This document shows, piece after piece, positions 1-34,862 of a stretch of DNA of 64,000 nt. The stretch is taken from NCBI RefSeq assembly GCF_932526225.1, contig NC_064035.1, positions 7,253,501-7,317,500 on the forward strand, read 5' to 3'. Source of the DNA: Nematostella vectensis. Taxonomy: Eukaryota; Cnidaria; Anthozoa; Actiniaria; Edwardsiidae. Made by a program: the position numbers and the translations under genes. The notes beneath the pieces are model-generated. The model was not told the DNA's origin, did not search any database, and saw nothing but the letters and a program-made list of their open reading frames with translations. Each line of letters begins with the position of its first letter. Positions within the stretch are counted from its first letter, which is position 1.

Positions 1-22131
<22,131 letters not shown>

Positions 22132-22139
22132 TGTACTGT

Positions 22140-23260
22140 TGGTAAATTAAACAACTCTTCATTTTCGCTCACACCAGAGCTTGTATCTAGACCTGACATT
22201 TAACCAAATCGAAAACAGCCTGATATTAACACCGAAAAGTGTGTAAACACTCGCAAAAATGAATGAAAGAGAGCAAGCCGACACACCTGGCTTGTCGTCG
22301 AGAAAACTGCGCGGCTATTGGCTCCTTAGTAATCTTGTCAGTAGAAAATAAATAAAGATAAATAGAAAATGCAAAATGCCCAACTTTGCATGTCAAGTGA
22401 AAAAAGTAAAATGCGTTTTCCTTCGTTATCTGAATAATCTTGTTATTTGTAAAGATGTGCTGATTTGAAATTTTTCGTAATGCCGTTTGGTGTAAAAAAA
22501 GGCTTTAACCAAACTGCCCAGGGCCAATTACTGCATTTTTTTTTTAAATGCTGTCATTTCACCTGCCCTATTGAAAAGGAGCCCCTTGATGAACAATATC
22601 ATATCGCAACAGTTAGGCAAACACGCCAAGTACTTATACTATCACTTATCATTTCCCGCTATTTGCCCTACTTTCCTTGCAAACTAAGGAAACCAAAATG
22701 GACTAATTTAAAACATTGCATAACAGAAAAACATCATCTTTAATCATCTTATATCGTTTAATGCTGCTCGGTATTCATCTATTGTGGTGTTTCTTTAGCT
22801 ATAAGCAAGTGTATACGCTTATACGCGAGTATATAGCAAGTACGTAAACCCGCCAGTTTTGCAGACAATGGTTCTAGCCATCTATTAGTCCGTTTTGGAT
22901 ATTGTCCAAAAGGTTATACCTGCATCATTTAAACCAAGGGGGGGGCATGTACGCACACTTTCACGCGCAATTAACACCAGTAAGCTCATTTTCTTTAAAA
23001 ATAACCTTTTTTATAAGGACGTCCAGCCTGAGATTTCACCAAATTTTGAGAACAACATGCAGAGGCTCAAATAACAACAAAATATTGTTTTGATGGCTTC
23101 TAAAATGCAGTCGTTATTATTAAAAAAATGTATCACAAATTATGATTTCTTATCCTTTCTAGAAAAAAAACTCGCGTTTTTATTTTAGCGAAGAAGAATG
23201 TCTTTTCAAGAAGCGAAAAAAAGCAAAGCATTAATTTGCATGATCACGTGCTCTTAGAAA
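22140..23260. other. Intergenic, upstream of the mosaic gene
   Basis: No gene was recognised. It should hold the promoter of the minus-strand gene starting at 22131, but no clear TATA box was found. A segment at 22993-23085 is a dispersed repeat (see 52005-52100). Confidence 0.5.
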
Positions 23261-23299
23261 ACACGATTGGTTGTTTTGGACAGTTGGAAAATACATGAG

Positions 23300-24790
23300 T
23301 TTCGAATTATCGATGGCACTTTAAACAAGGACCCGCATTACAAAAGGGCCTGGACCAGGTCCAAGAAAGGCGGGTTGTCAGTAAACTGCTACGCGGTGCA
23401 GAGCTCCAGAGTTCATTCAAGCGTGTCTTGTTTACCCACTAGGAGCGAAACCCAAACTCAACTTTTGAAGCGCTTTTCTTCTCGTTTGCTCGGTTTATTA
23501 CTCGGGCTAACTGTGGTAGCACGAGTCTAGGTTTACCTTACCAAAAATCTATCTATCTATCCATGTCGAAAACGTGTAAGCCTGCGATGCTCAGAGGTCT
23601 GCGGTATACTCTGCCTGAAAACGAGGCGGCTTTTGTGGAAGACTCTTTTCGTTCTTGAAATTCGGAGGAACGCTCACTACTCACACAAATGTACACGCCG
23701 TCTGCGATAGACCCACACTAAAAGATGTGTATAACCGTATATTTTGGCCAGGGTTGTTTCAAGGACTGTCTTTCATGTTCAATAACCAGATATTTGATGA
23801 AGTTTGAATTGTTTTGCTAAAGAGACTCGCTCGGCCTCGGCCTTTTTTCTCTGCAGCTCGTAATGTAAATATCTCTTAGTTCTAACAACTTCCGATGGAC
23901 ACGTGATTCCGAAAGAAGAAGAGAATCAATAACAGCGAAGATAAGTTTGGATAAGTTTTTTTGTGTGTTTTTTTTTTTTGTTGTTGTTGTTTGTTTTGTA
24001 TGCAATTTTAAACAGTGTCTCAAGCATTTTTCTCCCTTGTTAATCGCTCGCTATCAGTAGCGAGCGTGTCTTATCCCAATAAAGAGTCAAATGTATACTT
24101 ATTACAGGCCGGTCTCGTTATGCTAAATCCCATACTCTTCAGTATGTCTAGCACCGTATTACGGCGTAAAGCCCCGTGCAAACTGCGCCAGCACAAGCCA
24201 GCATTGCTGGCCAATTCTTGCTCGACTGACCGAAAGACAAAGGAAATGTCATAGAGTCAATTTCCCACATTTCCTTTGTCCTATAGTAGGTCGAGCCGAA
24301 ATTCCCCAGCAATGCTGGCTGATGCTAGCGCAGTTTACACGGGGCTTTTAAGTTTACGAGCCCCCCGAGAAAACAGCTTACCAGCAGGTACAAAATGCAG
24401 ACTACATTTTTCGGTGATTCATTTTGTAGCCCGAGTTAACGCTGGTGCAGCGTCTAGTTTTCTCTTTTGACTACTAACAATGAATAACTCACCAAAAGAG
24501 CAGGAATGTGAAGTAAAAATTAGTTAAAATTATTAACGATAACACAACTAAAAAGTCTCACTAACGACGCAATGTTACGGCGTGTTTTCATCTTGAAATT
24601 TGGATTTTTTTCAGCCGACAGGGGGCGGAGCTAAGCCCTTTTATAGTCCATGGTTGCCGAACTGCACGGGTAATAGACTGTGCTAGCATCCCGTCTTGGC
24701 CCGACTGGTGCCAATGTGTGTATGCTAGTGTGCTTCTAAAGTTCCTTTTATAGTGCGGGTCCTTGTTTAATCGGCCTGCTAAAGTCAACT
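23300..24790. repeat. Region bracketed by short inverted repeats
   Basis: TTTAAACAAGGACCCGCATTA near 23320 is inverted near 24750 (TTAAACAAGGACCCGCACTA on the minus strand). The match is only about 25-30 bp, so this could be a decayed TIR element or chance pairing of dispersed repeats. It encloses the palindrome at 24168-24348. No genes were seen. Confidence 0.35.
24168..24348. mobile_element. Palindromic (foldback) MITE
   Basis: The two arms, of about 80 bp each, start AAAGCCCCGTGCAAACTGCG and AAAGCCCCGTGTAAACTGCG (reverse strand). They share CAGCCAGCATTGCTGG-like and GACAAAGGAAATGT blocks and leave a loop of under 20 bp. There is no coding capacity. The almost complete self-complementarity suits a foldback MITE. 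Confidence 0.75.
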
Positions 24791-24799
24791 ATGAAAATG

Positions 24800-25640
24800 C
24801 GAGCAAATTAGTATAAATGCAAAATTGGTCGCAAATCATTAGGACCCTAAACACCTCGTTAACATCGGCTTGTCCCTAGTACAGGCAAGGAATAGTTTAC
24901 CCCCCCCCCCCCCCCCTTTAATTAAATACAAGGAATGACTGAGGCTTGGCAATATTTTAACAATAATGGAAAAAAAGTGGACATTTTACTAGTGGACAAA
25001 AGCGGCTCTTTTCCCTTACCTTATCCAGACAAGACAGACTTGAAATGAACATGTCACACATTGTCTATTACGTAGCCTCCCCCGGGGTCATTTCTAGGTT
25101 CTAGGTAGGTGGAATGTGGGCCAATCCGCACTAGAACTTTAAGCTGTTTTAACAGGGATATTTCTACAAAAGTAGACAGTGGACAAATTTGTCCTCGGCG
25201 GGCCGAAGATCAAAGTATGCGCCGGCCTGCAGGCCGAGCTGGCCGTTTCGCAACAAAAACACAACTTTGTTTAACATTGTCAATCAGCTAGGCTGTTGCG
25301 AAATAATATTATCGCAGGCAAACTATAGAATCGTACCAGTTGCAGCTTGCTCGACAACGGACAGCAATAGATTCTAGACAGATATTAATCGAGAGTTTTA
25401 ACCGTGTTATCAAAACACTGTATGCATTTTGTCATCGGCTTGAGTGTTTAGTGCGGATTCACACATAGTTGGATAAGTTATGTCCCGGAAAACAAAAACA
25501 CACGTAACGACAGTGAACAAAACAAAAACAAAGACAAGCTTCCGTGTAGTGCGGATTGGCCGTATATCTACCTGAACACATCTCACAACGATTGGTTTTA
25601 ACACAGCAAATGCCAACCAATGCATGAGAAACTTCCTCGC
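24800..25640. other. Intergenic, no gene seen
   Basis: Contains a poly-C run at 24900-24916 and otherwise ordinary AT-rich sequence with no supported coding region. Confidence 0.5.
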
Positions 25641-26738
25641 GCACCAGGTTCCACCCCTCTCTTGCAACCTCCTTGTCCTTGGGGTATGGGGTAGGGTGGA
25701 CCCTGCTACCTTGCGCACCTGGGTCCACCCCTCTCTTGCAACCTCCTTGTCCTTGGGGTATGGGGTAGGGTGGACCCTGCTACCTCGCGCACCAGGGTCC
25801 ACCCCCCTCTTACAACCTCCTTGTCCTTGGGGTATGAGGTAGGGTGGACCCTGCTTCCTCGTGCACCAGGGTCCACCCCTCTCTTGCAACCTCCTTGTCC
25901 TTGGGGTATGAGGTAGGGTGGACCCTGCTTCCTCATGCACCAGGGTCCACCCCTCTCTTGCAACCTCCTTGTCCTTGGGGTATGAGGTAGGGTGGACCCT
26001 GCTACCTCGCGCACCAGGGTCCACCCCTCTCTTGCAACCTCCTTGTCCTTGGGGTATGAGATAGGGTGGACCCTGCTACCTTGCGCACCAGGGTCCACTC
26101 CTCTCTTGCAACCGCCTTGTCCTTGGGGTATGGGGTAGGGTGGACCCTGCTACCTTGCGCACCTGGGTCCACCCCTCTCTTGCAACCTCCTTGTCCTTGG
26201 GGTATGAGGTAGGGTGGACCCTGCTACCTCGCGCACCAGGGTCCACCCCTCTCTTGAAACCTCCTTGTCCTTGGGGTATGGGGTAGGGTGGACCCTGCTA
26301 CCTTGCGCACCTGGGTCCACCCCTCTCTTGCAACCTCCTTGTCCTTGGGGTATGAGGTAGGGTGGACCCTGCTACCTCGCGCACCAGGGTCCACCCCTCT
26401 CTTACAACCTCCTTGTCCTTGGGGTATGAGGTAGGGTGGACCCTGCTACCTCGCGCACCAGGGTCCATCCCCTCTCTTACAACCTCCTTGTCCTTGGGGT
26501 ATGGGGTAGGGTGGACCCTGCTACCTCGCGCACCAGGGCCCACCCCTCTCTTGCAACCTCCTTGTCCTTGGGGTATGAGGTAGGGTGGACCCTGCTACCT
26601 TGCGCACCAGGGTCCACCCCTCTCTTGCAACCTCCTTGTCCTTGGGGTATGAGGTAGGGTGGACCCTGCTTCCTCGTGCACCAGGGTCCATCCCTCTCTT
26701 GCAACCTCCTTGTCCTTGGGGTATGGGGTAGGTTGCCT
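25640..26738. repeat. 74-bp GC-rich minisatellite with internal hairpin
   Basis: About 15 highly similar 74-bp units (CCACCCCTCTCTTGCAACCT, CTTGTCCTTGGGGTATGAGG and flanks). Each unit contains CAGGGTCCACCC and its inverse GGGTGGACCCTG, so each can form a 12-bp stem. Several frames stay open on both strands because of composition; these are not taken as genes. Confidence 0.93.
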
Positions 26739-26927
26739 GGGCATGGCACAAAAAATCTTCAAAAGTCAAGCATATAAGGTCTTGTTTATTAAAAAAACTT
26801 TTACAAATGCTTTTTTAAACAACAATAACTTCTCTAATTTGATATCAAATTGTTCTTCAAATGTATAAAAATAGCTGCTTTAAACGGCAACAGCCAACAT
26901 GTGGCTTAAATTAAGGTAATGTTTATA

Positions 26928-27160
26928 GCATAGTCTACTTAGCAGCCAGTGTTAGTGTCTTGCACAGAAGTTAGGAATTGCTATGCAGTCTCAGTTTCAC
27001 ACACACAGGCTAGGAATTGTTAAGCAGTCACGCCAAAGGCTAGGAATTGCTAAGCACGCATATAGGCTAGGAATTGCTAAGCAGTCTCAGTTTTATAATC
27101 ACAGGCTAAGTAAGCTTATGTAGGAATTGCTAAACAGTCTTAGTGTCACATACACAGTGA
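26928..27160. repeat. Short imperfect repeats downstream of the F-box gene
   Basis: Five copies of a GGCTAGGAATTGCTAAGCAG-type motif with spacers of 25-50 bp. They lie just past the stop codon of the F-box/LRR gene, perhaps in its 3' UTR; an AATAAA on the minus strand lies at 26785-26790. Confidence 0.7.
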
Positions 27161-27204
27161 ATTGCATCAAACTGCAAAAGAGAAGAATATCATTTCTGGT
27201 GGTT

Positions 27205-30200
27205 TTAATTGATCAGAGAGGAAGAGAACCAGAGATCTCCCTCAGGAACTGCTGTAATGTCAATAGCAAGCTGGTTAGCAAGCTTTTCTCGCACCCTACC
27301 CACCATGTTTAAGCTTATCTTATTGCATCCTCTCAAGAGAAGTTTTGTCAATGCTGGCTGAATTAATGTGCTGCTTGGAAAATATAGCTCTTCCAGGAAT
27401 AAATCAGTGATAGCCACACAATTACTGAGATCCAACACTCTTAATGAAGGGAATCTGGTGGAAAGGAATTTCATGCTGTCATCTGTCATTCGATGACAAT
27501 TACACAGACCAAGGTACTTTAGGGACATCCCATAAGATGAAGCAATCAAGTTGATGCCGGCAGATGACAACTGGAAGCACCCTTTCAATTCTAACCACGA
27601 TAGCTTTGGATGTCTTGCCACAAACATATTGTCTTTGACAGAGCTGAATGTTAGATTTAACTGTCTGAGATTTGCAAGTGCAGTCAGGTTTTGTAAGACT
27701 AGGCCAAGAAGACGCTCATCCATTGTTTGACTCAAGTTTAGGGATGTTAAAGTCGACAGCTTGGGTAGCCACTCAAGAGTCCATGACAGAAATCTGCCCC
27801 CTCTGAGGGAACCAGAAATGTCAAGGGATTCCAGAGAAGAGGGACAACTGTTCTCAAATACTGCATTTTCTATAAAAAAGGAAAATCTTATAAAAAGAGT
27901 GAACAGTATAAACAATATCTTTAAGCAATATCTAAAAGCAAAGGGTTTTATTTTGTTTAATCAAAAACCAGCTTTGTTGAGTTACAATCATCTTTATCAA
28001 CTTCATTGTAATATGAGTAAAAAAAAGACAAAAATGTAATCTACCCATCAGTTTTCTTTGCATTTGGCCATGGTCCCTGAAAAGTTGACCCACTGGCAGC
28101 AGCAAAATTTTAGTCACATTGAAGCATTATACTTAATGTACTTAGGGGTATAGCTATAAATGTGGGGTATTCTGCAGTCTAACCAACATTTTTTTAAACA
28201 ATAAATAATTGTTTGTATGTATGAAATAGTACTTACGGTCTGGTATAATTTTTTCTAAGGAAAGATGACGTATAAAGCATAACCCAATTGATGAGAGATT
28301 AGGGTTACTGATAAATACTGCGCTGATCCATTTGATGGGCAATTCATCACATCCATTAATCACAAGGCGCCGAAGATTGCCACAACAACAAAGTGCAGCT
28401 TTAAGTTCTTCAGAAAAATATTTCTGTGAAATATAAGGAAGGAAAGAATCTTAGAGGTGTCACATGGGATGGGGTCCCAGAGAAAAAAAAGATACGAAAC
28501 TTGTTACATGAGAAGAGAGAATCTTAGTTGTGTAACAGGGATAGAGTGAAAGAGTAAGGGTTGGGATGGTGTTCCAGAGAAGAGCAAGATATGAATAAAA
28601 AATCAGAACAACAAACCATGGTTTGTTGAGGTATGTAAAACAGAAAAAGAAAACATTTGCTCGCTTACAGTTGAAACCAAATCTTGAAAGAACCAAACAA
28701 TAAGAGGTCAGACAACAACAAGCATTTTTTTCCTTTATCAAATTTTGATAACAAGAACTTTTGACATAGTTCAAAAAAATTATGCAAATACTAGACCTTG
28801 CAGGTAGAAGGGATAATTGGCTGACTGGCTAACACTCCTGAAGCAACCTACTGTACAATTTTCTACAACAATACTTTATGATATTGAACAACAGTCATGG
28901 CTCAGCTCTATTCAAAATGACAACAGAAAGGAACAAGCCCAAAAGACCAAATTGCATACATTCAGAAAATTTAAACTGTCCCATAATTTAGAAGATTCTA
29001 GAGAAGAGCAAGAAGTGTCGCAGGATTTGATGTGCAAGATGTCAAGTTACAGGGCATTTGATATAAACTTATAGCAGACCACTTAAAAGAGATTAGTAGG
29101 TTATCTTGTGAAAATTGCATTTGCTAGAGACATGACAAGGAATTGGGAAATGGCTGCCATATTATCTGTGACCAGTTTTGGCAATTCTAATTTTCACTTT
29201 TCTGGCAAATAATGTAACTGAAAAATTGAAAAACTTGAGAAATTTTAAAGTTTTTTCCATTTTGTGGAAATAAAGACAACAATAACCAAGATGGATTTCC
29301 TTGAGGTGAACAAGAATGTTGTAATACAGAAGGCCTTTGAAATGTCAATAAAACAAAACGAAACGTCAAGAAATAGGAAGTATCTTGAAAGAAAATTTGT
29401 CAGATTGTCAAAATAGAGTAAACAGCACGGTTGGGCCAAACTTTGCTGTTAAGCAATGGCATGATTTTTGCAATATAAATAAACTGCGCCCATATTTATT
29501 AGGTGAGCACCGTGCTCAGCCTAGCCTTGCCTGCAGCTGCTTCTAGGGGCTGGATTCAAATCCCCCCACTTATAATGGCTGCGGGGGAGGCTATGCTCTG
29601 CCAGGGAAATGATAGACTAGACCACCTGTTTAGTTAGGTACACAATGCACAATTCAATCTTTCAGTCGTTCTTATTTTTAGTAGTTTTAGGCAAAACATG
29701 TTAGTATTGAATTTTCGATGATGCCGTAACCGAAAAATATCCCATATGATGCACTTGTGTTGTGGTGTGGTAATATATCATTCTACCATAACTGGTTCCC
29801 TCCAGTTTCTTATCATACTTGGAACCCCACACCTATGGTTCCAAGGAATTGTTCAGTTAACATGGGATTAGCTAAAAACAATGCTAAAAAGAAAGCACAC
29901 TCTGATTGGTCCTTATCAGCATGTTCAAAATTCTTGCATAGTGTTTGTTTATTTCTCTTCGGTATCATCAAAGCTAAGATCTACTAGTTATACTAAAGGC
30001 AATGAAACTATTGATACCATAGAAGCTGCCCTAATACTATACAGTAGATATTATTAGTAGTAGTTATCAAATTCTCAGACAGAACTGGCGCCAGATATTA
30101 AAGAGTGTGAGTGAAGAGTGCTGGGATTTTTTGCAGTACTTCCCATGAATTTAAGTAAGCTTATCAAACCATGAAATTTGTGTTCAATCAGAGGTTTGCC

Positions 30201-32779
30201 TATTAAGAAAAAATATCCTGCGGTATTTTGGTGATGCTGACATTTAGTAAAATATCGATTTTCCCTTGCATCGGGTACATCCATTATCTTTGCGTTTCCT
30301 CTACACTTTCCAGGCCCGTAGTCAGGATTTTGAGCGGGGTGATTCGTTTTTTCATTTAAGCAGACCAAATTTCCGGTAAACCTCTCTTCTCGCCTTATTA
30401 CACTAGGTAATTAATCTTGTATTTAAAATGTTATTGATAGGGTACTTTTTAGTATATAGCGATAATAATAAAGATAAAAAAGATTTTTATAGTCACTTTA
30501 AAGACATATTGATGTGCACGGTATATCTCCAGCCAAACGTTATATATTTTTGTTTGCTCTGAGGGGACCTTCAAGCCGGGTGGGGGAGGGGGGGTTCATC
30601 CGAACCCCAACTGGCTACGGGCCTGCTTTCTTGAAAGTGTAACCGTCGGAACTTGACATTTACCCTGCAGTTACGAAAAATCTAGAAACAAATGAAATAC
30701 TGAAAGCAAAACTATCAGGTTCTGACACCAGCCAAAAAGTAGGCAAAAATAAATGGAATGAAACGAAAACGATCGAGCGAAAGGCAACGTGAGAACAAAT
30801 ACATGATGCAAGGCATGGACTTATAAGGATTTATTAACAAATTAAATAATAACTTTTAAGTGATAACAAACATAGTCAAATCACGAGAAAGGTAACCTAA
30901 ACCAAAGGCTAGTTTTAAAACAAAGTACTTACAACCGGTAAATCAAACCGAACACAACTGGCATGATAGGCCCGTACGGACAGCGCTCTAAGCTTGTAGC
31001 TTATCTCTGCTGACTGTTTTCCCTGAGCAACTGCATATCTCGCTCCCGCATCACGCCGCGCAAGCAATGCGTCTCCTTTGCTCAACGGTACTAAACTAAA
31101 AAAAAACTAACAGATACTGTAAAAACAGCCGCTTTTATACTCGCTGGGAGACGCGCATTTTTCTAGGGACGCTAACATTTACTACCGTTCAAATTACTCA
31201 GCGTCCATTGTCCTGTCAAATTTAGAAACAAATCTTCCTGGGAAATGGTAAAAAGACACTTACTTGATTCAATTAGCACTATCAAGCTATTGATACTAAT
31301 CTAAAGGAATTTGTAAACATGTTCATTATATCAATGTTCTTTCTGTACTTTGATTGTTCTTTCATGGGGTCACATCCACCCCTGCTTTTCTGTGCTTACT
31401 AACAGGACAAACAAACATCTTTTTATCACGATAAGAAAACAGGATATGATTAATTTGAGCACGTTGAAAGTAAATTCCTAGACGTGTACGGATCGAATTA
31501 GAATCACGTTTGAGAAACAATCCGTAAAATATGTAAAACAATTATAATCGCAATCCAAAAATCGCTTACTTAAAATCTTTGCAAAATCTAAAATAACCCA
31601 AAATACCACCAAGTCATAAAAGCATTCAAATCATTTTGTTACCTTCACCGGCTTCGTTGTTACTAAAATTTTTACCCTTGCATATACTGTAAGACTTTTG
31701 TAGTTTTGCTACACTAATACTGTTTATAATTTGATTAGTGCATTTGATTGTGCTACCATGTGAGTCATTGAAGCAGGACAATTTTGACATACTATGTATT
31801 TTGACAGCGGCCTGAAAAGGGGCGGTAGATGTTGCATCTAATATTTGCGTCAGGTGTCGATTTATTTTTCCTCTCCAATTTTTTAAAAATAAAATTGCCT
31901 GATACTCGGGATAGATTACAATTTGTATCCTGGGGGGATGGGGACTTTCATCAGATTTGTTCAGGGTTTAAGTCTAATCTCCCACTCTTCTCAGTGGCTA
32001 TAGATTGGGGGTTTCAAACTACTAATGCATAACAGAGACAAAACCGGATTCAACAGCAACTTCCTGTTCCTGTATCCAGTAAAATAATCTAAAACTGTCC
32101 AAACATGAACTTTGCGAGCTTCTACTGGAGTTCAAAATGATATTAACGAAATAGCTTGATTCAGAACGAGACACTCTACTTGACTAGAAGTCAACATGTC
32201 ACTAATTTTATAAAATTTACAAATGCAAACATACTTGAGTAATGAGTATCGTCTATTGCTTACCTCCCCTCGGCCAATTGCAAGAGGGCCAATTGTTAGA
32301 TCTTCCAGGTTTACAAGATTCTGAAGGACCAAACACCATATTGAAGCATGTTTACATTTACCAAACTGCGAAAAATGCCATGGATACACTTCGCCAAGTT
32401 CTAACCTTCGCAGGCCCGGTGTAAATTTACTGATAAGTTTTAGAGTAGAGGGAGACACTCGAGGTAGAGTTAGTGCGTCAATGTCTCGCAATCCACATAA
32501 CACTGTTTTCACGATGTAATCATTACAGCAGCCTTTATCTATTTGCACACGTTTTGCTTTCCTCGTAGCAAGAGTTTTCACAACCTGTAAGCATTTTTTG
32601 CGATTGTTGGCTTTGATAACAAATGTGGTTTCCCGCCATGCTTGCGAAGTACTGAACAGTCGTCGTAGAGTTTTGTCCACTCTTGATAAATTTGCTTTTT
32701 CTCCAGGGCTCAAATACTCAGCGATGATAAATATGACAACGGCAGGCAGCCTAGCGAGAGGAAAGTTAGAGTTCTGCAT
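27205..32779 (-). CDS. F-box / leucine-rich-repeat protein (FBXL type)
   Basis: Three exons, 32779-32264, 28423-28237 and 27869-27205, with phases 0 and 1 that match exactly, give 455 residues. Residues about 7-50 form an F-box (LARLPAVVIFIIAEYLSPGE..LSRVDKTLR..F), which binds Skp1 in SCF ubiquitin ligases. The rest is RNI-like leucine-rich repeats, for example KYLGLCNCHRMTDDSMKFL and LRVLDLSNCVAITDLFLEEL, which would form the substrate-binding arc. The start is the ATG at 32779, nine codons before the F-box. Intron 1 is 3.8 kb. The likely role is substrate receptor of an SCF complex in cytosol or nucleus; the substrate is unknown and orthology to a particular FBXL was not resolved. No frameshift was seen. 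Confidence 0.85.
28430..32260. other. Long first intron of the F-box/LRR gene
   Basis: No exon could be recognised. It holds a loose 100-bp duplication (about 28450-28620), the small TIR element at 30311-30625 and ordinary AT-rich sequence. Confidence 0.6.
30311..30625. mobile_element. Small TIR element (MITE)
   Basis: 315 bp with inverted ends CAGGCCCGTAGTCAG (left) and CAGGCCCGTAGCCAG (right, reverse strand). CTTTC occurs directly outside both ends (30306-30310 and 30626-30630) and may be the target duplication. G-rich runs lie inside the right end. No coding capacity. Confidence 0.6.
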
Positions 32780-32861
32780 TGAATGAAACAGGAAATTGCA
32801 TCTACTTCCGTCTGCCTCTGATTGTGCTGACTTTGGACAACCATGACGGAAACCGCTTAGG

Positions 32862-33903
32862 GGGTGGGGGGTCGTGGTTGCGTAATGACGTCATTTGTGT
32901 AAAAAAGACACAGGGCTCCCGTAATTTATAAAAAAGCCGAGGTCTTGTATCATCGTATTTTGTCGGAATTTCAATATTAACTCGGAGGTCGGAGGACGGG
33001 ACGAGTATGTTTCATGGTTCAGGGGTTCTCGATAAAGACCGCTGATCAGCATGAAATCAAAATACAAATCAGCCGACTGGGAAGCCTGTGGTGTGGACAC
33101 GAAAAATGGACTATAAGTGAAAGGGGGTGGGGGGTCGGGGTTGCGTAATGACGTCATTTGTGTAAAAAAGACACAGGGCTCCCGTAATTTATAAAAAAGC
33201 CGAGGTTGTATCATCGTATTTTGTCGGAATTTCAATATTAACTCGGAGGTCGGAGGACGGGACGAGTATGTTTCATGGTTCAGGGGTTCTCGATAAAGAC
33301 CGCTGATCAGCATGAAATCAAAATACAAATCAGCCGACTGGGAAGCCTGTGATGTGGACACGAAAAATGAACTATAAGTGAAAGGGGGTGGGGGGTCGGG
33401 GTTGCGTAATGACGTCATTTGTGTAAAAAAGACACAGGGCTCCCGTAATTTATAAAAAAGCCGAGGTCTTGTATCATCGTATTTTGTCGGAATTTCAATA
33501 TTAACTCGGAGGTCGGAGGACGGGACGAGTATGTTTCATGGTTCAGGGGTTCTCGATAAAGACCGCTGATCAGCATGAAATCAAAATACAAATCAGCCGA
33601 CTGGGAAGCCTGTGGTGTGGACACGAAAAATGGACTATAAGTGAAAGGGGGTGGGGGGTCGGGGTTGCGTAATGACGTCATTTGTGTAAAAAAGACACAG
33701 GGCTCCCGTAATTTATAAAAAAGCCGAGGTCTTGTATCATCGTATTTGTCGGAATTTCAATATTAACTTGGAGGTCGGAGGACGGGACGAGAATGTTTCA
33801 TGGTACAGGGGTTCTCGATAAAGACCGCTGGTCAGCATGAAATCAAAATACAAATCAGCCGACTGGGAAGCCTGTGGTGTGGACACGAAAAATGGACTAT
33901 AAG
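32862..33903. repeat. Four 262-bp tandem repeats with CRE palindromes
   Basis: Four copies, about 95% identical by eye, each with AATGACGTCATTT; TGACGTCA occurs at 32886-32893, 33149-33156, 33410-33417 and 33673-33680. The array starts about 85 bp upstream of the F-box/LRR start codon. Open frames inside it are repeat artefacts. A related sequence in inverted orientation occurs at 37700-37990. Confidence 0.9.
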
Positions 33904-34010
33904 TGAAACTCGCGCATGCGCTAAAAAGACCGCTGACCAGCGTGAAATCAAAATACAAATCAGTCGACTGGGAAATTTAAACCTGCTGCGCTCTCCCTCC
34001 GAGCAATGAT
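33780..34010 (+). repeat. Left arm of an inverted repeat pair flanking the hemerythrin gene
   Basis: This diverged end of the 262-bp array includes AAACTCGCGCATGCGCTAAA, GAAATCAAAATACAAATCAG and GCGCTCCCTCCGAGCA. The same order is found on the minus strand at about 37990-37700. The inner ends of both arms carry the GCGCTCCCTCCGAGCA motif. Confidence 0.75.
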
Positions 34011-34099
34011 AAAACTTTAATTTATAAACACAAAAGGGGGCAAATACGGGTACGCTATGGAAGAGCGGGCAAGGAAATTAAAAACAAATTTTTAGAGTT

Positions 34100-34480
34100 T
34101 TAGAATATGAGCCCGGCCACTGCCCCCCTCCAGTATGAGTCCGGCTACTGCCCCCGCCCCCATTAGCCTGGTCACTGCCCCCTCTCCTCTCCCATGAGCC
34201 CGGCCACTACCCCCCCCCCCTTCCCCTTCTTCCCCCATGCTCCCGGCCACTGACCCCTCCACTCCCAAATTAGCCCGGTCGCTGCCCCCTCTCCTCCCCC
34301 ATGAGCCCGGTCACTACCCCTTCTTCCCCCGTGAGCCTGGCGACTGCCCTCTCCCCTCCCAAATGAGCCTGGTCGGTCATTGCCCCCTTCCCTCCCCCGT
34401 GAGCCCGGCCACTGCCTCCTCCCCTTTCCCTATGAGCCCGGTCACTGCCCCCTCCCCTTCCCTATGAGCCCGGCCATGGT
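34100..34480. repeat. Degenerate C-rich minisatellite
   Basis: About a dozen imperfect units of 24-30 bp of the form ATGAGCCCGGCCACTGCCCC(CT)n. Unit length varies. Followed by an (ATA)n run near 34487-34512. Confidence 0.85.
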
Positions 34481-34862
34481 CATTAATAATAATAATAATA
34501 AATAATAATAATAGTTTATTACGACACTCTCGCAGACAAAAGTCTGAATTACAGTGAAGGGTCATGCACACAACTACTCTACGCAATATTACTGAAATCG
34601 CACACTAACAAAAAATTCCAAATTCCCCCCCTCCCCCCCCACTCCATATCTTCCTTCTCCACTCAGGATATTTAACGAGCAGTCCCTTATTATTAGGAGC
34701 TTTGCTAAACCCAACAAGAGAAGGAAAGAGGCCAAAGAAATTAAAGTCGCAGACTATAATGCTCGCATTTACTACTGAAAACAGGTTACAGACTCATCAA
34801 GTATTACTACAAGCTACTGTCATGTTTGACGCTGAAAGAAAGCACAAGTACAATGAGCGGTA

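Noticed and set aside
25410..26098. Overlapping 130-204-residue open frames on the minus strand
   Set aside because: They are produced by the 74-bp minisatellite; the same motif appears in all frames and both strands, with no domain or splice context.
32891..33681. Repeated 88-175-residue minus-strand frames
   Set aside because: They recur once per 262-bp repeat and have no protein family features.
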